A DNA stretch of 64,000 nucleotides from Unio delphinus (taxonomy: Eukaryota > Mollusca > Bivalvia > Unionida > Unionidae). Positions 30,101 through 43,800 of the stretch are shown in pieces. Under the pieces are notes generated by a model. The model saw only the letters and a program-made list of their open reading frames with translations, was not told the origin of the DNA and did not search any database. Numbering within the stretch: the first letter of the stretch is position 1; each line of letters starts with the position of its first letter. A program made the position numbers and the translations under genes. Where the stretch lies: contig JAQISU010000115.1 of the NCBI GenBank assembly GCA_029339505.1, positions 5,630,001 to 5,694,000 on the forward strand, read 5' to 3'.

Positions 30101-31794
30101 ACATAAAGTTAGGGAAGAACTCTTTCCTGAAAATTATGAGGCTGTCCAAACATGTCATTTATGATGCATATTATAACATCAAAGGTCTCACAGATTCTTG
30201 CATTCTAATTTTGACCACATGCCTTACCTGAACCCTAAGCTGGTTACATTCTTCCCCCTGACACAGCCCCTTCCTCTGATAGTACTCACTGACCTCATCC
30301 AACTTTAAGCTGAAATCACCACCAACTGAAACAAAAAGAAACACATTAGTAATATTAAAGCATAAAACATAGTGCCATTTCATCTAATGGATTACAGCCC
30401 TGTGATTCAAGTAACAAAAAAATTCAACATGGTAAAATGTTAAATAGCAGTGATAGTAAACATTTTTTAAAGTTTATAAATCTTACAACTTATACATTAC
30501 TCCCTCATAACAACAATGTCCATGCAAGCCAAAGAGTGTACCATGTCATAGAGAGAGACTGAATTATAATGAAATACTCATTATAACACTGTCAATGCAA
30601 GCCAAAGAGTGTACCATGTCATAGTGAGAGACTGAATTGTAATGAAATACTCATTATAACACTGTCAATGCAAGCCAGAGTGTACCATGTCATAGTGAGA
30701 GACTGAATTATAATGAAATACTCATTATAACACTGTCAATGCAAGCCAGAGTGTACCATGTCATAGTGAGAGACTGAATTATAATGAAATACTAATTATA
30801 ACACTGTCAATGCAAGCCAGAGTGTACCATGTCATAGTGAGAGACTGAATTATAATGAAATACTCATTATAACACTGTCAATGCAAGCCAGAGTGTACCA
30901 TATCATAGTGAGAGACTGAATTGTATTGAAATACTCATCATAACACTGTCAATGCAAGCCAGAGTGTACCATGTCATAGTGAGAGACTGAATTGTAATGA
31001 AATACTCATTATAACACTGTCAATGCAAGCCAGAGTGTACCATGTCATAGTGAAATACTCATTATAACACTGTCCATATCAATAATACATTATATGGCCA
31101 TATAGTTAAAATGCACTATAATGAGACTGCTCTGGTGGCCTAGTGGTTAGAGCATCCGCTGCAGATGCATGAGTTCGATCAATCGCTGAGTCATACCAAA
31201 AGAGTTACAAAAATGCTGCCTCGCTTGGCATTTAGCATTAAGAGGTTAGTGTTAGGACTGGTCGGCCTGCTGTCAGGATAATGTAACTGTGTGGGACATC
31301 ATGTTACATGTCCGCAGCATGATGCCCCAGTGTTAGACATCACTATAAACTGCCACACTGCAGATATCATAGCGATATGACTGAAAAATGTTTAAAGCTA
31401 CATTAAAAATCAAAATCACACACACATGCATTATAATGAAGTATTCCCTCATTATAAGAGTCCATAGGAGTCAAAGCATACACCACCTTAGTAGTCCCTC
31501 ACTTTAATGTACATTTTCGTGAAGACGTGTTGTGCATGCACACATTAGTGAATGAGTGTTTACATGTGGGGCACTTTTTTATGAAGAGGTGTTGTGAAAG
31601 CACACATTAGTGAAGGAGTATTGTGTAGTGCAGTTCTTAGTGAAAGAGTGTTGTATGATGTAAATTTAGTAAAAAAGTTTTGTGTGTTGTTCATTTTAGT
31701 GAAGAGAGCTAATGAGTGAGAAATCTGTATAAATATATCAAAGGCTAAAGTTAATAATAATAATAATAATAACAACAACAACAACAACAACAAC

Positions 31795-31828
<34 letters not shown>

Positions 31829-34800
31829 GTATTGATAACAATAACAATAAATAAATAAAATTAATTATAATAATAACAATAATAATAATAATAACAACAA
31901 TAATAACAATAACAATAATACTAATAATGATGATATCACAATAGAGCACTTAATCTTTAAAAGCTCCAAGAGCTTAACATATAAGGACACCCACACCCAC
32001 CCACATGAATACAAAAACACCACAAAATTACAAACAAAAGCATGCTGCAAATAACTATGAGTAATAATTATGAGTAAGAAATCACCGCTAAGTCAGAAAC
32101 CAATACATGCAGCCTAAATAGGCAAAGTTGCTAGAACACTCTTAAAGCAGTTCACAGTGTTATTGTCCCTAAGCTCCAGAGGCAATTTGTTCCAGGTTGC
32201 TGGGCCCTGAAAGAACATTGTCTGCAGGACTTTGATTTGATATTTAAAATAATGAGAATATCAGTTGGAGTGCAGGTGTCTAGATTGGCTGTACACATGG
32301 GTGAGGCAGTCAACAAAATGTAGCACAGACAGCATATATTTTGGTTGATTCTAGAGGAAGACATGAATGTAGCAGCTATTCATATGTCCACTCCTCTGTT
32401 TTATAAGGCGGACAAAATGTACTCAGTTCTTGGATTATGATGACATATGACACGTTCTGAAAACTTACACAACGCATCATCTGGCACAGGTTCATTGTTA
32501 CCCTGTTTCTGTATACACTGGCTTTCCAATGAACCTGAAATACAGAGTACAATTAATCAGTACAACGTTTATAACGTGATGATCATGAAAAAATAACACG
32601 GTGGCCTCATTGCAAGTTGGCAAAGATTTCTTACAGGTTGTGTAAACAAATGAGCTTTGCCACATATTTTAACAATAAAGGTAAAAAATGGAGGACTTTG
32701 TGCATATTAGTCTGACTTTCATATAAACAGTCATATAATCAATGAGAGGAGAGGTAAATATCTGCACCAACCATCGATATGCCAGACAGTCACATGATCT
32801 TCTTGTTGCTTCTTATCACTCCATAATCAACACATGTCCAATATATAATGTAATTTACTTATTCCAATGCAGGCATACAGGAGATAACAAGAATTATTCT
32901 TTCTTCAGAGCTTTACTCAGCAGATATGAACTCTTTTAAATACAAGGTATAATACAGAAAAGAAGGATAAAATTATCAATGTCATTTTCTCTCTTTGATA
33001 ATGGAGGTAACATGCTTAACAGGTATCTAATTGGCAGATTACCTTTCAGATAATTTTGACATGATAGTGAGCTTGGTAAAACTTTGTAGTTAAGCCATAA
33101 TAACATACTGTGTAATTTAGCCATAATAACATACTGTGTAATTAAGCCATAATAACATACTGTGTAATTTAGCCATAATAACATACCATGTAATTATGCC
33201 ATAATACACATACTGTCTAATTAAGCCATAATAACATACTGTGTAATTAAGACATAATAACATACTGTGTAATTAAGCCATAATAACATACTGTGTAATT
33301 AAGCCATAATAACATACTGTGTAATTAAGCTACAATAACATATTGTGTAATTAAGCTATAATAACATATTGTGTAATTATGCCATAATAACATACTGTGT
33401 AATTTAGCCATAATAACATACCGTGTAATTATGCCACAATAACATACTGTGTAATTAAGCCATAATAACATACTGTGTAATTAAGCTATAATAACATATT
33501 GTGTAATTATGCCATAATAAAATACTGTGTAATTTAGCCATAATAACATACCGTGTAATTTGCCATAATAACATACTGTGTAATTAAGCCATAATAACAT
33601 ACTGTGTAATTTAGCCATAATAACATACCATGAAATTAAGCCATAATAACATACTGTGTAATTAAGCCATAATAACATACTGTGTAATTTAGCCATAATA
33701 ACATACCATGAAATTAAGCCATAATAACATACTGTGTAATTAAGCCATAATAACATACTGTGTAATTTAGCCATAATAACATACCATGTAATTTAGCCAT
33801 AATAACATACCATGAAATTAAGCCATAACATACTGTGTAATTAAGCCATAATAACATACCGTGAAATTAAGCTGTAATAACATACTGTGTAATTTATAAT
33901 TGACCATGCTAACTCCAATGTGCTATGTAGGGCCTAAAAGACAATGGAATTTGGAATCTGTGTTGAGTAACCAAAATTAGGAGATTAGCATTCAGGTCAT
34001 AGCTCTTGAAAAGGGATGATGTGGAATGCTAAAAATGCAAATGACATACGGAGTAAAAATCCAACATTTTTTAGTAAAAGTTACAGAGACAAAATCAAGG
34101 TTAGGAGGAGAGGCATTGTGGAATAATAGCCTTCTGAATGTTAATATTAAACACTAAAAATGAAGATTATTCAAAGTCTGATCAGTGTAAGGCTGCATTA
34201 CAAATTTGGTCAAAGTCCATGAATTCTTTTTAAAGTAATGCTGCAAAATCCAAAGTCAGGAACACAGGCAATCTGTGGTCATAATAAACAGAAAATGTGT
34301 GGATTGCTGGAAATCAAACTAAATCAAATTCAACAAAAAGTCAAATTTGGTTGAAATCCAATTATCCATGGTAAAGAAAGCAATGCTGTGGAAACCAAAT
34401 TTGGGTAGATTGGAAAATCAAGGAGGATAACTCTTGTAAATCATGTTGTCGAAGGCTGGAAATTGAACTTATATAAACCTGTATGTGAATCTAGGTTAGG
34501 ATCAGCACCTCCACATGTATCCATATTTATTGGGGTCACTGTGCAACTTTGTGAGCAACTGCCATCACATTCCCCTGGCTTTGCACGTGTCCGTGTCTCT
34601 ATCACACATTTCTCCTCTCCATTCTCCTGAAGAAGAAATTATGTATTATATCACTGATAATGTCTTTCATAAACCAATTTTCATTTACCCATATATAATA
34701 ACAAGCCTTGTATGAAACAAAGTGATGTTTTGTCAAACAAGCAAATGAGAATGTTAAACACAATATAAAGGCAATCTGATAATATTTAAAGGTCAATTCA

Positions 34801-37800
34801 ATACAATATTTTGCTGCCCAATGAATATAAGTCAGTTATCATGTTATAAAATAAATCTAACATTTGTTCTTACATTACATTAAGTGTATAAAACCACAAC
34901 TTGGAAAAAAGTAAAACTTTCAAGTAATGTCATAAATTTAAAATAAAGTCAAAACTGCTGAAAGATCCACAATTATATGCAACAGGTTAGAGTAAATACT
35001 CAAGATGGAATGGCCATGAAGTATAAATGTGCCATACTGTTGGGTGAACTAATGCAAAAGAAGGAAAGTTCAGTTTTTTTTATTCTTTCATTTACCCAAA
35101 TTTAAATTAATTGTCACTCAATATAGATACCTAAAGTTCAATAAATGGAAGCAGGTACTGGATGGTTGTTAGATCAAAGAACACCAAGATTGTCTCATAT
35201 TTTTTACAATAATAACAAAACAATAACATTATTTTAAAAAGTTGACTCTATTAGTGACACATCAACTAATCTACTTTGGCTACTGTCCTTAACATGTACA
35301 ATTAATATGCAAAATACATTTTTGAAATGGTACCAGCACTCATATACACACCTATCCAGATATGTGTACACACATAACCATGATATCATATGAGATATGT
35401 GTACACACTTAACCATGATATTATATGAGATATGTGTACACACATAACCATGATATCATATGAGATATGTGTACACACTTAACCATGATATCATATGAGA
35501 TATGTGTACACACTTAACCATGATATCATATGAGATATGTGTACACACTTAACCATGATATCATATGAGATATGTGTACACACATAACCATGATATCATA
35601 TGAGATATGTGTACACACATAACCATGATATCATGAGATATGTGTACACACTTAACCATGATATCATATGAGATATGTGTACACACATAACCATGATATC
35701 ATATGAGATATGTGTACACACTTAACCATGATATCATATGAGATGTGTGTACACACTTAACCATGATATCATGAGATATGTGTACACACTTAACCATGAT
35801 ATCATGAGATATGTGTACACACTTAACTATGATATCATATGAGATATGTGTACACACTTAACCATGATATCATATGTCACTTCAGCAAAAGATACATTTG
35901 TTTTTGTATAAAATCCTATATCCCCTTGCCTTCTCATTGTTGATGTCTAGCTTGCATGGTATTCCCTTCTTAAATTTCAGATGTCCGTCGGTAACTCGTA
36001 TCCTTTCTTATATACTCTGTGACTTTGAAACACATTGTGTGTGTGCATTATCAAGGGGTTTTATTTATTTGACAGCAACCATTTCATTTGCCAGTTTTAT
36101 TTCTTCTTTCAGAGTTGCATTATTAACACTAAATTGACATTTATTAACACAAAATTGACATTATTTTCCAAAGGGCCACCATTATCCTGTACCTATCAGT
36201 GGTGCCCAGATGTACACTGTGATATCATGACATCTTTTTGGATATTGACTTTAATCAAGAAAATGCTCACATTTTTACAGATGACTCTACTCTCCACTTG
36301 CTGACCATCAGGCAGTGATGGAGTCCCCTGCCGCTGACAGTTGGGCCCAAATACCTGCGTCTCGGTCTCCAGAGGAGCAGCACTCTGTGCTGACTCATGA
36401 TACAAGCGGAAACATTTTAAGGCTCGCAAGGCCTCAAGTGCGTCCTCATATTCCGGTTTAATCTCCAGGGCTTCCTTGAAGTGTGCCATTGCACCTGTGT
36501 AATTTTTCATGGCCCATAATAGATTGCCATAGAAATACTGGGTTGTAGGCTGCCAAGAAAAAAAGATTTTATGGATCAAATTAACACATCAAACACATTC
36601 TAAATGTAAACAAAGAACTTGTGCAAATCATTATTTTTCTGTTAAAAGCACTTTAAAACTATGTTACTGTACTCATGTAAAATTTCTGCAAGATGTTGAT
36701 TCAACAAGCTATGGGCTGGCATAACACAGCAAAAGGGCAATTATTCCAAAATTGTAAAATTAAACGTAGGTCATAGTGAAACATAAAATAAAATGAAAAT
36801 ACTGTTTAGTTTGATAATCTGAAACTATCGTATAATAATATTAAATTTTTAAAAAAAATGAACAAACTGCTACCTTTCAATCCCATCATTCATTCTTATT
36901 CAATCAGCAAACTACTTTGTACATCATAATGCTACAGATAAATTCCCTGTCCGTGTATGCCGTGTATGTTTGACATTGACTGATATGGACTGATATGGAC
37001 TGATATGGACTGATATGGAACTTAATAAACATTAATAGCATGAAAGGTATGTAAGAACACTTATCCTTTCACACTCTATGTTAACTTATCGGATAACATT
37101 TTAGTAAAGTGCATGTTGTAATTCTTTTAATTCTATATCCATGACAGATAAATTAAAAAGGGCTCAACTATATGCATCTTATCATCAAGTTTCATCACTG
37201 TATCGATTTGGTCATGAGCTAAATGTAAGATAGCAAAATGTGAATCATTAGTAACAGTGATGGTGTGGTACTAACCGAGATACATACAATCATCTGTTTG
37301 ATGATTTTATAATGAAAAGAGCTTGAGAAATAAATTAAACAAAACAAATTTAACCTATATCATTTACGCATGAATGATGATTAAAAGTGACCTACTTTTG
37401 TGACAAGGTGTAGTTTTTATCAAGGTGCATCCCACTGCAAGTGATTTTTTAATCTAGGTACAAAGTGCACAAACTGATGTAAGCAAGTAGATATGAAATA
37501 TAGGTCATAGTGACTATATTTTTTGTAAGCATGTGATACTAATTGCCTAGTCTGATGGTTCAAGCATGTGATACTAATTGCCTAGTCTGATGGTTCAAGC
37601 ATGTGATACTAATTGCCTAGTCTGATGGTTCAAGCATGTGATACTAATTGCTTAGTCTGATGGTTCAAGCATGTGATACTAATTGCCTAGTCCGATGGTT
37701 CAAGCATGTGATACTAATTCCCTAGTCTGATGGTTCCAGCATGAAGACTAATTGCCTAGTCTGATGGTTCAAGCATGAACAGTGCTTGAGAAAAAAATTA

Positions 37801-40800
37801 AGCACCAAATTTAACCAAATGCAACAAAACATAGGACATGGGTCACAGCCATCTAACTTTTGTGATGAGAATGTAGTACTCAAAAAGATGCATCCTTTCA
37901 ATTTTCATGACTCTAGGTGTAACAATATGAAAACAGGGTGAGAAAAAAAAATTGACATGAGCTGAATTTAAGCACTTAAACTAAGCCAATATACTGTGAA
38001 ATGTCGATCATAGCTATATTCTTTTGTTGTTGCTGTTATTGCTCTAGGGTTTAATGCCATTTTTCAGCACATGATAGGCTATATATGGCGGCCAGTACTA
38101 TTGGTGGAGGAAGAACCCGGGAAAACCCCCAGAAATAACCACAGACCCACGAGAAGCTACTGGTAAGCTTTCTCACATAACTACATGAGCCAATTCTTAG
38201 AATAGAACCAATGTAGACAGAGGTGATATGGCAGTGATCTGTAACAGAAAGCACTTTAGACCACTCAGCCACTCGGATCCCTTCTTTTGTTGTAAGGGGA
38301 GGGTGCTGATTGAAATCTAGTTTGATGGTTCTAATATGAAAAGACAAATAAACTTAAAACAGCAAATTTAACCAAAGTCTGTGAAGCATGAAATATGGGT
38401 CACAGTGGTCAACTTTTAAAGCTTGGGTGTAGTACTCATCAAGATGCATCCTCCCACCAAGTTTCATCATAAAATAAATAAAAATTATGTGTACATGAAC
38501 TAAACACACAAATTTGACATAAGGTAGTCAAATGTGAAAGGTCAAATGTGAAAGGTCTGTCACAGTGACATTCCTTTCTTGAAAGTGTGTGGTACTAATA
38601 GAGATGCATACAATTATCTAGTTTGCAAGAGAAATTGTGATTTATCTCTCAAAACAATCTGCTAGTGTAATGTGGTTCTTACCTCAAAATTATTGACTGC
38701 CACTGTAATATGGTTTTGTACCTCAAAATTATTGACTGCCAGTGTAATGTGGTTCTTACCTCAAAATTATTGACTGCCAGTGTAATGTGGTTCTTACCTC
38801 AAAATTATTGACTGCCAGTGTATCTTTCATGACAATCATGGCATCCTCATATCGTCCCCATCTATACAGAATATTGGCAAGATTTAACAAAGGCACATCT
38901 TTAAATTCCTCTGGCACAGAGTGGAGAGATGAGCGGACACACTCTATTGCATGATAGTTATTACCCATGATCCTCCAGTACAGACCAGCCAGGTTATACA
39001 GTATCCATGCAGGACCTACAGCCTGAAACAATCAAGTCACTAAAACCTTATACCACATCAAGAAATAAAAGCTTATACTGCACTGTATCATATCATATAG
39101 TGGTGTCACCCAACAACAACAAGGAATCTCACAATGTAAACTGTAGTATTGTCTCACAGCAAAATTAATCAGCATCATCCCAATGTAAAATGCTGTATAT
39201 TCACACAGCAAAATCAATGAGCATCACCCACAAAATAACATATGCAGTAGTACCTCATCTTGCAGTTAGAACAGCCTCTAGTCATGACAGCCATCTTGTC
39301 CATGTGGTCAATACAATACAGCCATCACATTTGGTTACAGCAGCCACCTCAACTGTGTGGTCATTACAACCCTCAAGTTTGCTTGTAACAGCCACCTCAA
39401 CTGTGCTTATTACAGCCCTCAAGTTTGCTTGTAGTAGCCACTTCAACTGTGTGCTTATTACAGCCCTAAAGTCTGTTTGCAGTAGCCACCTCAACTGTGT
39501 GCTTATTACAGCCCTCAAGTTTGCTTGCAGTAGCCACCTCAACTGTGTGCTTATTACAGCCCTCAAGTTTGCTTGTAGCAGCCACCTCAACTGTGTGCTT
39601 ATTACAGCCCTCAAGTTTGCTTGTAGTAACCACCTCAACTGTGTGGTCATTAAAGCCCTCAAGTTTGCTTGTAGCAGCCACCTCAACTGTGTGCTTTTTA
39701 CAACCCTCAAGTTTGCTTGTAGCAGCCACCTCAACTGTGTGCTTTTTACAACCCTCAAGTTTGTTTGTAGCAGCCACCTCAACTGTGTGCTTTTTACAAC
39801 CCTCAAGTTTGCTTGTAGCAGCCACCTCAACTGTGTGCTTATTACAGCCCTCAAGTTTGCTTGTAGCAGCCACCTCAACTGTGTGCTTTTTACAACCCTC
39901 AAGTTTGCTTGTAGCAGCCACCTCAACTGTGTGCTTATTACAGCCCTCAAGTTTGCTTGTAGCAGCCACCTCAACTGTGTGGTCATTAAAGCCCTCAAGT
40001 TTGCTTGTAGCAGCCACCTCAACTGTGTGGTCATTAAAGCCCTCAAGTTTGCTTGTAGTAACCACCTCAACTGTGTGGTCATTAAAGCCCTCAAGTTTGC
40101 TTGTAGTAACCACCTCAACTGTGTGCTTATTACAGCCCTCAAGTTTGCTTGTAGCAGCCACCTCAACTGTGTGCTTATTACAGCCCTCAAGTTTGTTTGT
40201 AGCAGCCACCTCAACTGTGTGCTTATTACAGCCCTCAAGTTTGCTTGTAGCAGCCACCTCAACTGTGTGGTCATTAAAGCCCTCAAGTTTGCTTGTAGCA
40301 GCCACCTCAACTGTGTGGTCATTAAAGCCCTCAAGTTTGCTTGTAGTAACCACCTCAACTGTGTGGTCATTAAAGCCCTCAAGTTTGCTTGTAGTAACCA
40401 CCTCAACTGTGTGCTTATTACAGCCCTCAAGTTTGCTTGTAGCAGCCACCTCAACTGTGTGGTCATTAAAGCCCTCAAGTTTGCTTGTAGTAACCACCTC
40501 AACTGTGTGCTTATTACAGCCCTCAAGTTTGCTTGTAGCAGCCACCTCAACTGTGTGGTCATTAAAGCCCTCAAGTTTGCTTGTAGTAACCACCTCAACT
40601 GTGTGCTTATTACAGCCCTCAAGTTTGCTTGTAGCAGCCACCTCAACTGTGTGGTCATTAAAGCCCTCAAGTTTGCTTGTAGTAACCACCTCAACTGTGT
40701 GCTTATTACAGCCCTCAAGTTTGCTTGTAGCAGCCACCTCAACTGTGTGGTCATTAAAGCCCTCAAGTTTGCTTGTAGTAACCACCTCAACTGTGTGCTT

Positions 40801-43800
40801 ATTACAGCCCTCAAGTTTGCTTGTAGCAGCCACCTCAACTGTGTGGTCATTAAAGCCCTCAAGTTTGCTTGTAGTAACCACCTCAACTGTGTGCTTATTA
40901 CAGCCCTCAAGTTTGCTTGTAGCAGCCACCTCAACTGTGTGGTCATTAAAGCCCTCAAGTTTGCTTGTAGTAACCACCTCAACTGTGTGCTTATTACTGC
41001 CCTCAAGTTTGCTTGTAGCAGCCACCTCAACTGTGTGGTCATTAAAGCCCTCAAGTTTGCTTGTAGTAACCACCTCAACTGTGTGCTTATTACAGCCCTC
41101 AAGTTTGCTTGTAGCAGCCACCTCAACTGTGTGGTCATTAAAGCCCTCAAGTTTGCTTGTAGTAACCACCTCAACTGTGTGCTTATTACAGCCCTCAAGT
41201 TTGCTTGTAGCAGCCACCTCAACTGTGTGGTCATTAAAGCCCTCAAGTTTGCTTGTAGTAACCACCTCAACTGTGTGGTCATTAAAGCCCTCAAGTTTGC
41301 TTGTAGTAACCACCTCAACTGTGTGGTCATTAAAGCCCTCAAGTTTGCTTGTAGTAACCACCTCAACTGTGTGGTCATTAAAGCCCTCAAGTTTGCTTGT
41401 AGTAACCACCTCAACTGTGTGCTTATTACAGCCCTCAAGTTTGCTTGTAGCAGCCACCTCAACTGTGTGGTCATTAAAGCCCTCAAGTTTGCTTGTAGTA
41501 ACCACCTCAACTGTGTGCTTATTACAGCCCTCAAGTTTGCTTGTAGCAGCCACCTCAACTGTGTGGTCATTAAAGCCCTCAAGTTTGCTTGTAGTAACCA
41601 CCTCAACTGTGTGCTTATTACAGCCCTCAAGTTTGCTTGTAGCAGCCACCTCAACTGTGTGGTCATTAAAGCCCTCAAGTTTGCTTGTAGTAACCACCTC
41701 AACTGTGTGGTCATTAAAGCCCTCAAGTTTGCTTGTAGTAACCACCTCAACTGTGTGGTCATTAAAGCCCTCAAGTTTGCTTGTAGTAACCACCTCAACT
41801 GTGTGGTCATTAAAGCCCTCAAGTTTGCTTGTAGTAACCACCTCAACTGTGTGGTCATTAAAGCCCTCAAGTTTGCTTGTAGTAACCACCTCAACTGTGT
41901 GGTTCTAATAGTCTTCTATAGTTAACTCTGATCCCTTATGAACTGTTCCCAAAGTTCAATTTCCTAAAGTCTTTATATGGTACAATTACAATCTAACTAC
42001 AAATTATACATTTATTTCATAACTTACAAACTTAAAACCATACCTTGCTCATCTGAGCAAACATTCACAATTAGGGAAAATAGTTGCCTACATGTCTGAA
42101 AAAAACTTGATATGTAAACTTTTACTAAAAAAATACACATCCTGATTTGCACTGCAATATTCTACTGGCTTACATCATAACAAACACTTTAAGGGTGAAA
42201 GGATGAATGCAACTTTATACTGTGCAAAGTACATTTTCATATGTGTGACATGAAACTAGCTTGCAGGAGTTCTTGCACATCACTGCTTTCCAATTTACAC
42301 AAATTAGTACAAATTGGAACCCTGGGAGCACCTGCTACCTTATTTGTTGACAAAACATTAAGTAACAATACTTTTATGACATTAATCACAACTGTGAATG
42401 ACTCTTTACATGTGCCATCACTTTTATGACATTAATCACAACCGTGATGGACTCTTTACATGTGCCATCAGAAATTAGTGAAAGTCTTTTGATCACGATA
42501 ATATTTATTTACTGAGTTTTACTGCAAACAATAGAAGTTGTATTCATTGAATTCTGTCAAGAATTTAATAAATGTGTAAGTAAAACAAGATAATAACCTT
42601 ATAACAATTGCAGGATTTATTTGTCAATAAATGAATCCTTACATGAAGACCGATAATATATGAAAAGTAACAAAAGCAATCCATAAAAAAATGTAATAAA
42701 TTGTTTACAAAAGGTTTTTAATACTGCATTCAACTGCCTGACAAAAAAATAAAAATTTAAAAATTTTATTTTAAAAAAATCAGTCAACATCAAATTCATG
42801 GGAAGTAAATGTCACAGGGTATTACCTTTTTGATGGCAGTCAAAATCCTCTGACCTATCTCTTCCACTGTCACTTTGCCTTCATTAACATGATCTAATAG
42901 TGCCTGAAATATGATAGAATATTCAACTGTATAGCTCCAATTTAAATCAATTACTTATATCATCTACCTGCTTTAGGTTAATATTCAACTGTATAGCTCC
43001 AATTAAAATCAAGTAGTATTATCATCTACCTGCTTTAGGTTATTATTCAACTGTATAGCTCCAATTTAAATCAATTAGTATTATCATCTACCTGCTTTAG
43101 GTTAATTGTCAACTGTATAGCTCCAATTTATCTACCTGCTTTAGGTTATTATTCAATTGTACAGCTCCAATTTAAATCAAGTAGTATTATAATCTACCTG
43201 CTTTAGGTTAATTGTCAACTGTATAGCTCCAATTTAAATTACTTATATCATCTACCTGTTTTAGGTTATTATTCAATTGTACAGCTCCAATTTAAATCAA
43301 TTACTTATATCATCTACCTGTTTTAGGTTTATTATTCAATTGTATAGCTCCAATTTAAATCAAGTAGTATTATCATCTACCTGCTTTAGGTTATTATTCA
43401 ATTGTACAGCTCCAATTTAAATCAATTAGTATTATCATCTACCTGCTTTAGGTTAATAGTCAACTGTATAGCTCCAATTTATCTACCTGCTTTAGGTTAT
43501 TATTCAATTGTACAGCTCCAATTTAAATCAAGTAGTATTATCATCTACCTGCTTTAGGTTAATAGTCAACTGTATAGCTCCAATTTATCTACCTGCTTTA
43601 GGTTATTATTCAATTGTACAGCTCCAATTTAAATCAAGTAGTATTATCATCTACCTGCTTTAGGTTAATTGTCAACTGTATAGCTCCAATTTATCTACCT
43701 GCTTTAGGTTATTATTCAATTGTACAGCTCCAATTTAAATCAAGTAGTATTATCATCTACCTGCTTTAGGTTAATTGTCAACTGTATAGCTCCAATTTAA

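Noticed and set aside
31125..31200. Functional tRNA gene
   Set aside because: The A and B boxes belong to a SINE with target duplication. The cloverleaf is not preserved and the body continues for 300 bp.
33481..33774. 97-codon frame of repeated hydrophobic YGLI/LHSMLLWLNYT residues, superficially membrane-like
   Set aside because: Generated by the 26-bp array; no start context or conservation expected.
39190..41925. Four overlapping open frames of 803-911 codons, the longest in the window
   Set aside because: They are produced by a 48-bp unit without stops in those frames. Frames are open on both strands, the product is a monotonous 16-residue repeat, and the array lies in a TTC17 intron.
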